The notes: generated by a model not told the origin, from the letters alone. A DNA stretch of 64,000 nt from JAPSGM01 sp963777045 (GCA_963777045.1 CAVZPD010000022.1:186001-250000); one strand, 5' to 3'; counted from the first letter of the stretch, positions 15,674 to 25,110 are shown. Numbers and translations are program-made.

Positions 15674-17629
15674 GTGGCGATTCTCGACACCCTGAACGAT
15701 CCGGCGCAGCTTCGCGGTCTCGGCCCAGAAGAGCTCGAGGCGTTGGCGGCCGAGCTGCGCGAGAAGATGATCCGCACCGTGCATCGCACCGGGGGGCACC
15801 TCGCCAGCTCGCTGGGCACGGTGGAGATGGCCCTGGCCCTGCACCGCGTGATGGACTCGCCACGCGACCGGCTGGTCTGGGACACGGGGCACCAGGCCTA
15901 CGCGCACAAGCTGCTCACCGGTCGCCTCGCCGACTTCCACACGTTGCGCCAGATCGGCGGCGTCGGCGGATTCCCGCGACGCAGCGAGAGCGAGCACGAC
16001 GTCTTCGATGGCGGGCATGCCGGGACCGGGGTCAGCATCGGTATCGGCCTGGCGGCGGCGCGCGACCTCAAGCCTTCGGGCGACCCGGCGCGGGGCCAGC
16101 GCATCGCGGTGATCGTGGGCGATGCGGCGCTGCAGAGCGGGCTGACGCTGGAGGCGCTGAACCACCTGGGCCATGCCAGGCATCGGCTCCTCATCGTGCT
16201 CAACGACAACGAGATGAGCATCAGCCCGTCGGTCGGCGGCCTCTCGACTCGCCTCAACAAGCTGCGCCTGACGCGCGCCTACCAGGAGACGAAGTCGGCA
16301 ACGCAACGGCTGCTCCCGCGCGTTCCGCTGGTCGGCAAGCCCGCGTTCGATGTCCTCGGCTGGGCCAAGGAGGGCTTCAAGCGCACCTGGGCGTCGGTCG
16401 GCTTCTTCGAGGACATGGGGATCACCTACATCGGCGTGCTCGACGGGCACGACATCGGCGAGCTGGAAGAGACCTTCGAGCGGGCGTTCGCGATCGGCGG
16501 GCCGGTACTCGTTCACGTGAAGACGATCAAGGGCCGCGGCTACGCGCCCGCCGAGCAGGACAGCATCTCGTTCCACGGCGCCAGCCTGCCGCCGGTCGAC
16601 CTGACGCTCATCGATCCGACCGAGGAGCCGATCCCGGCCGAGACCGAGCCGCAGCACACGCCGAAGACCTACACGCAGACCTTCGTGGAGGAGCTCATCC
16701 GCCTGGCGGAGGCCGATGACCGCATCTGCGCCGTCACCGCCGGCATGCCGAGCGGCACCGGGCTGTCGCGCTTCGGCGAGCACTTCCCGCGGCGTCTCTT
16801 CGATGTTGGGATCGCGGAACAGCACTCGGTGACGATGGCCACCGGGATGGCGCTGGCGGGGATGCGGCCGGTGGTGGCCCTCTACTCGACCTTCAGCCAG
16901 CGTGCCTACGACCAGCTCGTCCACGACGTCTGCCAGAACGACGCCCCGGTGCTGCTGGCGATCGACCGCGCCGGCCTGGTGGGGGAGGATGGCACCAGCC
17001 ACCAGGGCATGTTCACCCTTCCGGCGCAGCGATCGCTGCCGAACCTGGTGATCGGCTCGCCCAAGGACGAGCAGGAGCTGCGCGACATGGTCGTGACCGC
17101 CATGGACCACGACGGACCGATCTCGCTGCACTACCCGCGGGACCACGGCGAGGACCTGCCGGATCGCGTCGGAGCGCAGCTCGAGATCGGGCGGGCCGAG
17201 GTCCTGCGCGAAGGCGACGACCTGCTGTTGGTCGGCTTCGGGCCGATCGTCCAGCGGCTCCTGGCCGTGGCTCGCCGGCTGCAGGACGAGCGTGGGCTGA
17301 GTGCGACGGTCGTCAACGCCCGCTGGGCCAAGCCGCTCGACGAGGGTCTGCTGGGGGCCCACGCGGCCGGAAAGCAGCTCGTCGTCACCGCGGAGGAGTC
17401 GGCCGCCATGGGCGGCTTCGGCGACGGCGTGCTGGACGTCCTGAACCGCGCGGGCACTCGGACGCCGCTCCTCAAGGTGGCGCTGGCCGAGGGCTTCGTG
17501 CACCACGGTGCGGTGGATGACCTGCGCCGCCAGCAGCGCATCGACGCCGAGGGCATCTTCGAGCAGGTCAGCGAGGCGCTGCAGCGGCTGAGCAGTGCAG
17601 GGGTGGCCGGAAGCGCCGCAGCCCGCTGA
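15674..17629 (+). CDS. dxs: 1-deoxy-D-xylulose-5-phosphate synthase
   Basis: DXS condenses pyruvate with glyceraldehyde 3-phosphate using thiamine diphosphate, the first step of the MEP isoprenoid route (ispH lies at 29807). Motifs include GGHLASSLG, DTGHQAYAHKLLTGR, YIGVLDGHDI, AVTAGMPSGTGL, VGIAEQHSVTMATG and STFSQRAYDQ. The cofactor motif normally written GDGA reads GDAA (about residues 149-152). The 651-residue length is slightly above usual. It starts at a GTG with AGGAG upstream and its own -10. Confidence 0.95.
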   Translation: MAILDTLNDPAQLRGLGPEELEALAAELREKMIRTVHRTGGHLASSLGTVEMALALHRVMDSPRDRLVWDTGHQAYAHKLLTGRLADFHTLRQIGGVGGFPRRSESEHDVFDGGHAGTGVSIGIGLAAARDLKPSGDPARGQRIAVIVGDAALQSGLTLEALNHLGHARHRLLIVLNDNEMSISPSVGGLSTRLNKLRLTRAYQETKSATQRLLPRVPLVGKPAFDVLGWAKEGFKRTWASVGFFEDMGITYIGVLDGHDIGELEETFERAFAIGGPVLVHVKTIKGRGYAPAEQDSISFHGASLPPVDLTLIDPTEEPIPAETEPQHTPKTYTQTFVEELIRLAEADDRICAVTAGMPSGTGLSRFGEHFPRRLFDVGIAEQHSVTMATGMALAGMRPVVALYSTFSQRAYDQLVHDVCQNDAPVLLAIDRAGLVGEDGTSHQGMFTLPAQRSLPNLVIGSPKDEQELRDMVVTAMDHDGPISLHYPRDHGEDLPDRVGAQLEIGRAEVLREGDDLLLVGFGPIVQRLLAVARRLQDERGLSATVVNARWAKPLDEGLLGAHAAGKQLVVTAEESAAMGGFGDGVLDVLNRAGTRTPLLKVALAEGFVHHGAVDDLRRQQRIDAEGIFEQVSEALQRLSSAGVAGSAAAR

Positions 17630-17647
17630 GCCGGCGGTGCTGCTGCC

Positions 17648-17653
17648 TATCAT
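17648..17653 (+). promoter_or_regulatory. -10 box for leaderless tlyA
   Basis: TATCAT sits 6 bases before the ATG at 17660, with no Shine-Dalgarno sequence between. Confidence 0.5.
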
Positions 17654-17659
17654 CGGCGC

Positions 17660-18451
17660 ATGCCCCGCGTTCGACTCGACCAGCTCCTCACCGATCGTGG
17701 CCTGGTCCGGTCGCGGGCAGAGGCCCAGGCGCTGATCCTGGCCGGCAAGGTCCTGCTGGAGGGCGCCCCGGGCAACGTGCTCAAGCCCGGCCAGCAGGTG
17801 GCGGCGGACGCATCGGTCTCGCTGGTCGAGCAACCGCGCTGGGCGAGCAGGGCGGGTGGGAAGCTGGAGGCGGCGCTGGGTGCCTTCGGAATCGCCCCGC
17901 GGAACCTCGCCTGCCTGGATGCCGGGGCTTCCACCGGCGGCTTCACCGACGTCCTGCTGGCCAACGGCGCTCGCCGCGTCTTCGCCGTGGACGTCGGCCG
18001 CGGACAACTGATCGATCGCCTGCGTCGAGACCCGCGCGTGGTCAGCATGGAGCGGACCAACCTGCGCACCCTGGACGCGCTCCCGGAGCCGGTGCAGCTC
18101 GCCACCCTGGACCTCTCGTTCATCTCGTTGCGGCTGGTGCTGCCGTCGGTTCGGCGCCTCGTTACCCCAGCGGGGCGGGTGGTGGCGCTCGTCAAGCCGC
18201 AGTTCGAGGCCGGCCGCGCGGCGGTCCCGCGGGGTGGGGTGGTCCGCGACGCAAACGTGCACCGGGCGGTGCTGCAGCGGTTCGGAACGGACGCGCGTGC
18301 TTCGGGATTCGGGCTGGAGGGGTTGATCCGATCGCCGCTGACGGGCACCGACGGCAACATCGAGTTCCTGGCCCTCCTCGGTGGGGCGCCCGGCCTGGGT
18401 GACGACGCATGGGGCGCTGTCGTGGATGCGGCTGCGCCTTCCGCTGCCTAG
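17660..18451 (+). CDS. tlyA: TlyA family rRNA (cytidine-2'-O)-methyltransferase
   Basis: TlyA methylates ribose at two cytidines, one in 16S and one in 23S rRNA; in mycobacteria its loss gives capreomycin resistance. The S4 RNA-binding domain (VRLDQLLTDRGLVRSRAEAQ, residues 4-23) precedes an FtsJ-type methyltransferase with the SAM loop CLDAGASTGGFTDVLL and the catalytic DLSFISL and VALVKPQFEAGR. The 263-residue length is standard. It begins a short operon with a ribbon-helix-helix protein, nadK and recN, a neighbourhood (tlyA-nadK-recN) conserved in many Gram-positive-like bacteria. Confidence 0.95.
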   Translation: MPRVRLDQLLTDRGLVRSRAEAQALILAGKVLLEGAPGNVLKPGQQVAADASVSLVEQPRWASRAGGKLEAALGAFGIAPRNLACLDAGASTGGFTDVLLANGARRVFAVDVGRGQLIDRLRRDPRVVSMERTNLRTLDALPEPVQLATLDLSFISLRLVLPSVRRLVTPAGRVVALVKPQFEAGRAAVPRGGVVRDANVHRAVLQRFGTDARASGFGLEGLIRSPLTGTDGNIEFLALLGGAPGLGDDAWGAVVDAAAPSAA

Positions 18452-18466
18452 CCCCGGCGTACTACG

Positions 18467-18829
18467 ATGCGCTACGAGATGAGGAAGCGGCACGCCCAGC
18501 CGAACACCGAGCAGCTGAGCGTCGGCTTCGAGGGCCTGGAGGTCGTTGCGCCCCAGGGTCCCGAGCCGGGGCCGGACACGATGCGGCAGATCGTCTCGCT
18601 GCGCATGCCGGATGCGCTCCTGGAGCGGGTCGAGGCGGCGGCGCGCTCGCGCGGCATCTCGCCGTCGAGCCTGATGCGGACGTTGATCGCCTCCGGCCTC
18701 GACCGATCCTACGCGGCGGTGCAGGATGACGTCGCTGCCGAGATTGCAGCCCTCCGACGCCAGGTCGGCGAGATCGCAGCCCGCCTGGGAGCGCCGGAAA
18801 CGACCGGCGAGGTGGCGGGCGGCGACTGA
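18467..18829 (+). CDS. Ribbon-helix-helix-type small protein
   Basis: A 120-residue protein (116 if the ATG at 18479 is used). Its middle, RQIVSLRMPDALLERVEAAA followed by SRGISPSSLMRTLI (about residues 40-73), has the beta strand-helix-helix pattern of CopG/Arc DNA-binding proteins, and a coiled helix follows (AEIAALRRQVGEIAARLG). It sits between tlyA and nadK with no toxin-like partner, so it is more likely a regulator than an antitoxin. Target unknown. Confidence 0.6.
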   Translation: MRYEMRKRHAQPNTEQLSVGFEGLEVVAPQGPEPGPDTMRQIVSLRMPDALLERVEAAARSRGISPSSLMRTLIASGLDRSYAAVQDDVAAEIAALRRQVGEIAARLGAPETTGEVAGGD

Positions 18830-19663
18830 ATGCGCTTCGGCTTCGCGCACAACCCCACCAACCCCGATGCACAGGCCGCACTGGCTCGTGCGGCGGCGTG
18901 GTGCCGCGAGCACGAGGTCGACTTCTGGGAGAGCCCGGCGGAGGACGCGGAGCGGATCGCCGCCAGCTGCCCCGGCAGCGACGCCGTCTGCGTCCTGGGC
19001 GGCGATGGCACCTTCCTCCGCAGCGCGCAGGCGATCGGTGACAGCGCCGTCCCGGCGCTCGGCGTCAACCTGGGGCGCGTCGGCTTCCTGGCCAAGGTCG
19101 AGACAGATGACCTCGAACAGGCGCTGGGCCAGGTCGTCGCCGGCGACTACACGGTGGAGGACCGGCTGCGGATCGCGGCGAGCGTGGTACGGCCCGACGG
19201 TACGTCCGAGACCCACCCGTGCCTCAACGAGGTCGTGATGGCTCGCGGCGCACGCGTCCGGATGATCCAGGCGACGGTGGAGGTCAGCGGCAGCCACCTT
19301 GCCACCTACGTGGCAGACGCGGTCGTGGTGGCGACGCCGACAGGCTCGACGGCGTACTCCTTCTCGGCCGGCGGCGCCATCCTGGATCCACGGCTGCGGA
19401 ACATGATCATCACGCCGGTCGCCGCCTACCTGTCCTCGCTGCACAGCGTGGTGGCCGGCGAGGAGCACACCGTGACCCTGCAGCTGCGCCACGCGCCGTC
19501 GGAGGCGATCGTCTCCTTCGACGGGCAGCGCGACCTGCCGCTGGCGGAGGGGGACCGCGTCGAGGTCCGGGCGCTGCCGGATCCGTTCCGCATGCTGGAG
19601 CCCGCCGGGGCCACGCCCTTCTACGATCTGCTCCGGACCAAGGCGTCCCGCCTGCCGTACTAG
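18830..19663 (+). CDS. nadK: NAD kinase
   Basis: Phosphorylates NAD to NADP. The GGDGT motif (VLGGDGTFLRSAQA), the NEVVMARG segment and TPTGSTAYSFSAGGAILDP are all present, and 277 residues is typical. The ATG directly follows the stop of the ribbon-helix-helix gene. Position between tlyA and recN is a conserved arrangement. Confidence 0.96.
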   Translation: MRFGFAHNPTNPDAQAALARAAAWCREHEVDFWESPAEDAERIAASCPGSDAVCVLGGDGTFLRSAQAIGDSAVPALGVNLGRVGFLAKVETDDLEQALGQVVAGDYTVEDRLRIAASVVRPDGTSETHPCLNEVVMARGARVRMIQATVEVSGSHLATYVADAVVVATPTGSTAYSFSAGGAILDPRLRNMIITPVAAYLSSLHSVVAGEEHTVTLQLRHAPSEAIVSFDGQRDLPLAEGDRVEVRALPDPFRMLEPAGATPFYDLLRTKASRLPY

Positions 19664-19683
19664 GGAGGCCTGTCAGGAGACCG

Positions 19684-21342
19684 ATGCCGCTGGTCGAGCT
19701 CACCGTCGAGAACCTCGCCGTCATCGAGCGCGTCCGGCTGCCCCTGTCGCGCGGCTTCACGGTGCTGACCGGCGAGACGGGGGCCGGCAAGTCGCTGCTG
19801 GTCGACGCGCTGGCACTTGCACTCGGGGCGCGCGCCACGTCCGACCAGGTCCGCACCGGGACCGATGCCGCCCGGGTCGAGGCGATCTTCGACGAGGTCA
19901 CGGCGGGCGACGACGAGCCGCTGGCCGACGTCCTCTCCGGCGCCGATGGAATGGCCATCGTGCGACGCGAGGTGTCGGCCGACGGACGCTCGCTGGTGCG
20001 CGTGAACGACCGCAGCGTCACGGTGGGTGGACTCGCGACGCTTGGGGCGCGGCTGGCCGAGATCCACGGGCAGCACGAGCAGCAGCGACTGCTGGCATCC
20101 GATCGCCAGCTGGAGCTGCTCGATCGCCACGGCGGACTCGAGGCGCGGCGCGAGGCGGTCGGCGAGGCGTACCGGGCATGGCGAGCGACGGTTGCCCGCG
20201 CGGCCGAGCTGCTCACCGATGCGCACGAGCTGGCGCGGCGGGTGGAGCTGCTGACCCACCAGGTCGGGGAGATCGCCGCAGCTGCGCCGCGAGCCGGCGA
20301 GGACGAGGAGCTGGAACGGCAGCTGCGTGCCGCAACGCACGCCGAGGCCATCGCCCGTGGCGCCGACGAGGCAGTCCGCGCGCTACGGGATGAGTCGGCC
20401 GCCCTGGACGCCATCCGCATCGCGCGTTCGTCGCTGCGCCAGGCGACCGGGCTCGATGAACGGTTTGCGCCGCTCGAGGAGCGCGCCGCGGGGCTCGAGG
20501 CCGAGGCCACCGAGCTCGCGCGGGACGTCGAAGCGGCGGCAGGGCAGGTGGATCTCGACCCCGCCAGCCGCGCCGCCACCGAGGAGCGCCTGGCGCTGAT
20601 CTATGACCTGAAGCGCAAGTACGGCGAGAGCGTGGAAGCCGTGCTGCGCTTCGGCGAGGAGGCCGGTGCCGAGCTGGAACGGCTCTCGGATCAGGCGGGA
20701 CTGCGCGAACGGCTGCGCGCCGACGAGGAGCAGCGACGTACTGAGCTGCAGCGGGTGGCGGCCCTGTTGTCCGAGGCACGCGGCGGGGCCGCCGCGACGC
20801 TCTCCGCCGCCGTGAATCGCGAGCTGCCGCCGCTGGGGCTGCCTGCCGATGCGTTCGGCGTCGACCTGGAGCCGGCCGAGCTCGGACCCAGCGGGGCGGA
20901 GCGCATCACCTTCACCTTCGCCCCCAACGCCGGCGAGCCGGGACGTCCGCTGGGACGTATCGCATCAGGCGGCGAGGCGAGCCGGCTCTCGTTGGCGCTG
21001 AAGGTCGTCCTCGCGGCCGCGGACGAGACGCCGGTCCTCGTCTTCGACGAGGTCGACGCCGGCATCGGGGGACGGCACGCGACCGCGCTCGGCCAGCGCC
21101 TTCGCGACCTGGCCGCCTTCCACCAGGTCCTGTGCGTGACCCACCTCGCGCAGGTCGCCGCCTTCGCGGACCAGCACATCCACGTTGGCAAGCAGGTGAC
21201 CGGCGGGCGGACGGTGGCCGCGGTCGCCGTCCTGGAGGGCGCGCGGCGCTCGGAGGAGCTGGCCGCGATGCTCGCCGGCGAGGGTGCCGGCGCCGAGGCA
21301 CATGCTGCGGCGGAGGCGCTGCTGCGCTCGGCGAGCGGCTGA
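19684..21342 (+). CDS. recN: DNA repair protein RecN
   Basis: An SMC-like ATPase that gathers broken DNA ends. The Walker A loop GETGAGKSLLVDALA (about residues 31-45), the IHGQHEQQ block, long coiled-coil helices in the middle, the ABC signature GRIASGGEASRLSLALK and Walker B VLVFDEVDAGIGG are all visible. The 552-residue length is normal. AGGAG precedes the ATG by six bases. Its stop overlaps the xer gene start (TGATG). Confidence 0.96.
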   Translation: MPLVELTVENLAVIERVRLPLSRGFTVLTGETGAGKSLLVDALALALGARATSDQVRTGTDAARVEAIFDEVTAGDDEPLADVLSGADGMAIVRREVSADGRSLVRVNDRSVTVGGLATLGARLAEIHGQHEQQRLLASDRQLELLDRHGGLEARREAVGEAYRAWRATVARAAELLTDAHELARRVELLTHQVGEIAAAAPRAGEDEELERQLRAATHAEAIARGADEAVRALRDESAALDAIRIARSSLRQATGLDERFAPLEERAAGLEAEATELARDVEAAAGQVDLDPASRAATEERLALIYDLKRKYGESVEAVLRFGEEAGAELERLSDQAGLRERLRADEEQRRTELQRVAALLSEARGGAAATLSAAVNRELPPLGLPADAFGVDLEPAELGPSGAERITFTFAPNAGEPGRPLGRIASGGEASRLSLALKVVLAAADETPVLVFDEVDAGIGGRHATALGQRLRDLAAFHQVLCVTHLAQVAAFADQHIHVGKQVTGGRTVAAVAVLEGARRSEELAAMLAGEGAGAEAHAAAEALLRSASG

Positions 21343-22232
21343 TGGATCCCGACCCCGGGCTGGTATCGGCCATCGATGCCTTCCTGATGGAGCTGCGCGT
21401 GGAGCGCGGTCTCTCGCCCCTGACCGTTTCTGCCTACCGTCGCGACCTCGCCCAGTTCGCGGCCGTCGCGGGGCGAAGCTGGACGAGCGACCCGACGCCG
21501 CTGCATGCCTTCATCGATGGCCTGCGGCGCGCGGGGCGCCAGCCCACGACCCAGGCGCGCAAGGTCGCCGCCGTGCGGAGCTTCTACGGCTTCGCGCTGC
21601 GGGAGGGGCTGGCCCAGCGCGACGTCGCGTCCCTGGTCGATGCGCCACGGCCGGGCAGCTACCTGCCCGACGTGCTGGACCGAGACCAGGTCGCGCTCGT
21701 CCTCGACGCGCCGCCGGCCGGCACGCCGGCCGGCACCAGGGATCGGGCGATCCTCGAGCTGCTCTACGCCTGCGGCCTGCGCGTCAGCGAGCTGACCGGG
21801 CTGGACCTCGACCGGCTCGACCTGCCGAACCTGCAGGTGCGCGTCATCGGGAAGGGGAACCGGGAGCGACGCGTGCCGATGGGGGAGCCGGCGCGGGAGC
21901 GCCTGCATCGGTACATCATCGGCCCGCGGCAGGCCTGGACGGCGGGAAGGCCATCCGCGGCGGTCTTCGTCAGCCAGCGCGGACACCGGCTCACCCGCGA
22001 GGCGGTGTGGCGGCTGGTGCGGCACTGGACCGAGGCGGCGGAGGTGAGCGGGCACGTCACCCCACACACCTTCCGGCACAGTTTCGCCACCCATCTGCTG
22101 GAGGGCGGCGCCGACCTGCGCGTGGTCCAGACGCTGCTCGGCCATGCTAGCATCAGCACCACCCAGCTCTACACGCACCTGACCGGGGAGCGCCTGCGCG
22201 AGGTTTACCAGCGGGCGCATCCGCGAGCCTGA
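21342..22232 (+). CDS. xerD: Tyrosine recombinase XerC/XerD
   Basis: A 296-residue site-specific recombinase likely resolving chromosome dimers at dif. The SAM-like N-domain (FLMELRVERGLSPLTVSAYRR is characteristic; positions about 14-34) precedes the catalytic domain with Arg in ACGLRVSELTGLD, the HTFRHSFATHLL His/Arg pair, LGHAS and the nucleophile Tyr in TTQLYTHL. With only one Xer gene in view it may be XerD, XerC or a single-recombinase Xer. No integrase-like context is present. Confidence 0.9.
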   Translation: MDPDPGLVSAIDAFLMELRVERGLSPLTVSAYRRDLAQFAAVAGRSWTSDPTPLHAFIDGLRRAGRQPTTQARKVAAVRSFYGFALREGLAQRDVASLVDAPRPGSYLPDVLDRDQVALVLDAPPAGTPAGTRDRAILELLYACGLRVSELTGLDLDRLDLPNLQVRVIGKGNRERRVPMGEPARERLHRYIIGPRQAWTAGRPSAAVFVSQRGHRLTREAVWRLVRHWTEAAEVSGHVTPHTFRHSFATHLLEGGADLRVVQTLLGHASISTTQLYTHLTGERLREVYQRAHPRA

Positions 22233-22264
22233 GCCACACCACGGGTGAGCAGCGGAGCACCAGC

Positions 22265-23107
22265 ATGAGCTACGCCAGGAACCTCCTCAGCCGCGGCGAG
22301 GAGGTCATCTTCGAGAGCCGCCAGCACTGGTTCGCAGTGGTGGCGCAGACCTGGCTCTACATCGTCATCGCCGTCCTCGCCTTCGCCGTCCTGATCTGGA
22401 CCTCCACCAGCGATGCGAACAGCGTCATGTCGATCCTGCAGATCGCCTCGCTGCTGGCCCTCGTCGTCTCGCTGGCGCTCATCGGCCTGAAAGTCTGGGC
22501 CTGGCGCAACCAAGAGTTCCTGGTCACGAACCGGCGCGTGCTGAAGGCGGAGGGCATCTTCAACAAGTACATGCGCGATTCCAGCCTGGAGAAGGTGAAC
22601 GACGCGCACCTGACCCAGAGCTGGATCGGGCGCATCTTCGACTTCGGGACGCTGGACATCCTGACCGCCGCGGAAGAGGGCCCCAGCGCCGTCGAGGACT
22701 TCGTGATGCTCGACGAGCCGGTCAAGTTCAAGATCGCCATGCTGAATGCCAAGGAACAGCTCGAGTTCCCCGAGCTGGCTCGTGCCGCCGCACAGCGCCC
22801 CGGACCGTCCCCGCAGCTGCAGCGCGCCGAACCCATGCCACCCCGCGCGGGCTCCGATCGCGTGCACGAGGTACGGAACGAAGGGCCGCCGTCGAGTGCC
22901 ATGCCTGCCGTCGCGCCGGCTGGCGCTGCATCCCCGGTGCCCGGCCCCTCTCCGGCGCCCGAGGCATCCTCTGGGTCAGCGCCTGCTCCGTCCGCGGCGG
23001 ACCAGCTCTCGGCGATGCTGGAGAGCCTGGCCAGCCTGCGTGACCGCGGCCTGATCACGCCGGAGGAGTACGACGCCAAGAAGCACGAGCTGCTGGAGCG
23101 GATGTAG
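22265..23107 (+). CDS. Membrane PH-domain protein with C-terminal SHOCT
   Basis: A 280-residue protein. Two membrane helices (about residues 25-45 and 58-77) are followed by a bacterial PH domain (bPH2/DUF304: EFLVTNRRVLKAEGIFNKY, SSLEKVNDAHLTQSWIGRIF, FGTLDILTA). A Pro/Ala-rich linker then leads to a SHOCT motif at the end (SLRDRGLITPEEYDAKKHELL). Such proteins are membrane-associated, with unknown ligand. A second, small SHOCT protein lies at 45390. Confidence 0.8.
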   Translation: MSYARNLLSRGEEVIFESRQHWFAVVAQTWLYIVIAVLAFAVLIWTSTSDANSVMSILQIASLLALVVSLALIGLKVWAWRNQEFLVTNRRVLKAEGIFNKYMRDSSLEKVNDAHLTQSWIGRIFDFGTLDILTAAEEGPSAVEDFVMLDEPVKFKIAMLNAKEQLEFPELARAAAQRPGPSPQLQRAEPMPPRAGSDRVHEVRNEGPPSSAMPAVAPAGAASPVPGPSPAPEASSGSAPAPSAADQLSAMLESLASLRDRGLITPEEYDAKKHELLERM

Positions 23108-23995
23108 GTGACGGAGGTCCCCCGCGACGCCCTGCCCGACGGCCTCTTCGGGGCCGAGCTGGAGCGGCGCATCCGGGAGGCGGCCGCCCTCGTTGCGGCG
23201 CGCCTGGGGGCGGAGCCGAGGCTGGCCCGTCCTCACGTCGCGTTCGTCCTCGGCTCCGGCCTGGGCGGCGTGGTGGAGCTGCTCGACCGGGAGCCACGGG
23301 TCCGCATCTCCTACCGCGACATCCCGAACGTGCCGGGCTCGGAGGTCGAGGGCCATGCCGGCGAGCTGGTGGCCGGCCTGGTCGACGGGACCCCGGTCAT
23401 GCTGCTCTCGGGGCGGGCCCACCCGTACGAGGGGTGGAGCCAGCGCCAGTCGACCCTGCTGCTGCGCGCCTGCCTCTCGCTGGGTGTCGAGCTGCTGGTG
23501 CTCACCAACGCCGCGGGTGGCGTGAATCCCGAGTTCGAGCCCGGCGACGTCATGCTGATCAGCGACACGATCAACCTCTCCGGCGACAACCCCCTGGTCG
23601 GTCCCAACCTGGACGCCTTCGGACCGCGCTTCCTGGCCATGGCCGATGCGCTCGACTCGCAGCTGCGCGAACGGGCCCGCGCGGCGGCCGAGCGCGCCGG
23701 CGTGCGCCTCAGGGAGGGCGTCTACCTCATGCTCTCGGGCCCCGCGTACGAGACCCGCGCGGAGCTGCGCATGCTGCGGACGCTCGGCGCGGATGCGGTC
23801 GGGATGTCGACGGTCCACGAGCTGCTGGTGGCACGCCACATGGGTGTGCGCGTGCTCGGCTTCAGCCTCATCACCAACAAGGCGACGCCGGAGATGGAGG
23901 GGGAGGTGACGCACGAGGAAGTGCTCGCCATGGGACCGATCGGCGCGGGCCGGCTGGTACGCATCCTCGGCGAGCTCTTGCCGGAGCTTGGCTAG
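23108..23995 (+). CDS. punA: Purine nucleoside phosphorylase, trimeric type
   Basis: Cleaves (deoxy)inosine and guanosine with phosphate to base and sugar 1-phosphate. The 295-residue protein has VLGSGLGG (phosphate loop), GRAHPYEGW, LTNAAGGVNPEFEPGD, SGPAYETRAELRML, VGMSTVHE and LITNKATPE, where Asn contacts the purine. It starts at GTG directly after the PH/SHOCT gene stop. The guanine released could feed the guanine deaminase at 47347. Confidence 0.92.
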   Translation: MTEVPRDALPDGLFGAELERRIREAAALVAARLGAEPRLARPHVAFVLGSGLGGVVELLDREPRVRISYRDIPNVPGSEVEGHAGELVAGLVDGTPVMLLSGRAHPYEGWSQRQSTLLLRACLSLGVELLVLTNAAGGVNPEFEPGDVMLISDTINLSGDNPLVGPNLDAFGPRFLAMADALDSQLRERARAAAERAGVRLREGVYLMLSGPAYETRAELRMLRTLGADAVGMSTVHELLVARHMGVRVLGFSLITNKATPEMEGEVTHEEVLAMGPIGAGRLVRILGELLPELG

Positions 23996-24625
23996 GTGCT
24001 CTTTGCGAACAACGAGCCGGCGGCGCTGGTCGGGATCGTGGTGGCCCTCCTGGTGGGCCTCACCTTCCATGAATTCAGCCACGCCTTCGTGGCCGATCAG
24101 CTGGGCGACCATCGGCCCCGTGCGCTCGGGCGGGTGAGCCTCAATCCGGTTCGACACATCGAGCCGATGGGGGCGCTGATGCTGCTCATCGTCGGGTTCG
24201 GCTGGGCCAAGCCGGTCCCTATCAACCCCTCGGCGCTGCGGCCCGGTCGGCGGGCCATGAGCGTCGTGGCAGGCGCCGGTCCGGTCGCCAACGTGGTAGT
24301 CGCCGTGGCGGCGGCCATCATCTACCGGCTGCTGGACGCGATGGGTGTCTCGGGTTTCCCGCTCGCCGCCGCCGGCTTCACGGTCCTCTTCAACTTCGCC
24401 CTGGCGATCTTCAACCTGGTGCCGATACCGCCGCTCGACGGCTACAACGTGGTCCTGCCCTTCCTGCCGCCACGGACCGCCTGGCAGGTGCAGCGCTACG
24501 CGCAGTACGGGATGCTGCTGCTGCTCGCGCTCATCCTCATCCCGTACGTGACCGGCGGTCCCGGGCCGCTGCGACTCATCTTCACGGCGGCCGCGTGGCT
24601 GACGGGGCTGCTCATCGGTGCATAG
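23996..24625 (+). CDS. Site-2 protease family (M50) membrane metalloprotease
   Basis: A 209-residue protein with five or so membrane helices. The zinc motif HEFSH is in the first helix, and the third ligand region NLVPIPPLDG is in the C-terminal half, as in minimal M50 proteases. There is no PDZ or CBS domain. Start GTG. It overlaps the next gene by 8 bases. Substrate unknown; a second, CBS-bearing member is at 49810. Confidence 0.88.
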   Translation: MLFANNEPAALVGIVVALLVGLTFHEFSHAFVADQLGDHRPRALGRVSLNPVRHIEPMGALMLLIVGFGWAKPVPINPSALRPGRRAMSVVAGAGPVANVVVAVAAAIIYRLLDAMGVSGFPLAAAGFTVLFNFALAIFNLVPIPPLDGYNVVLPFLPPRTAWQVQRYAQYGMLLLLALILIPYVTGGPGPLRLIFTAAAWLTGLLIGA

Positions 24626-25103
24626 GGTCGCCCAGTTCTTCGGCCACCTGACCGCTCGCGTCAGCCGCGACGACGAGGCCCTGGCCCGCGCGCTGCTGCC
24701 CGCGGCAGCGTGGCCGCTCTTCGCCGGCATGCCGGTCGCGGACCGGCGACACGGCCTGGACGTGGCGGCCCGTCTGCTGGCGGCCGGCCACGATGATCGC
24801 GAGCTGCTGGCTGCGGCCCTGCTGCACGACGCGGCCAAGGGCCACCGGATGCGCCTCTGGCACCGCGTAGCCGGAGTTGTGCTCGAGGCGGCTTCGCCGC
24901 GGCTGCTCGGATCGCTCGGATCGAGCGATCCGACTTCGTGGCGCCACCCGTTCCACCTCTTCCTTCACCATGAGGCGCTCTCCGCCGACGCCGCGCTCGC
25001 CGCCGGCTGCTCCCGGCGCACCGCGGCTTTCATCCGCGGAGATGTTCGACCGGCCGATGCGCGGCTTGTCGCCACACTGCGGGCCGCCGACGAGGCATCG
25101 TAG
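24618..25103 (+). CDS. HD domain protein
   Basis: A 161-residue protein with an HD phosphohydrolase core: His in RRHGLDVAARL, the HDAAK pair in AALLHDAAKGHR and a later His-His in FLHHEAL, followed by a nucleotide-discrimination-like tail. HD proteins hydrolyse nucleotides or cyclic dinucleotides, but the substrate cannot be read here. Start GTG, overlapping the M50 gene; scpA follows after 7 bases, so it is cotranscribed. Confidence 0.72.
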   Translation: MHRVAQFFGHLTARVSRDDEALARALLPAAAWPLFAGMPVADRRHGLDVAARLLAAGHDDRELLAAALLHDAAKGHRMRLWHRVAGVVLEAASPRLLGSLGSSDPTSWRHPFHLFLHHEALSADAALAAGCSRRTAAFIRGDVRPADARLVATLRAADEAS

Positions 25104-25110
25104 GAGCGGC

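Noticed and set aside
18467..18829. Antitoxin of a toxin-antitoxin pair
   Set aside because: No small toxin gene is adjacent; both neighbours are housekeeping enzymes.
15533..19492. Open minus-strand frame of about 1300 codons antisense to dxs, tlyA, nadK
   Set aside because: It mirrors the GC-rich third positions of the real plus-strand genes, and its translation is low-complexity with no family motif.
21342..22232. Integrase marking a genomic island
   Set aside because: It lies in the conserved recN neighbourhood and has the Xer house-keeping layout, with no att-like repeats.
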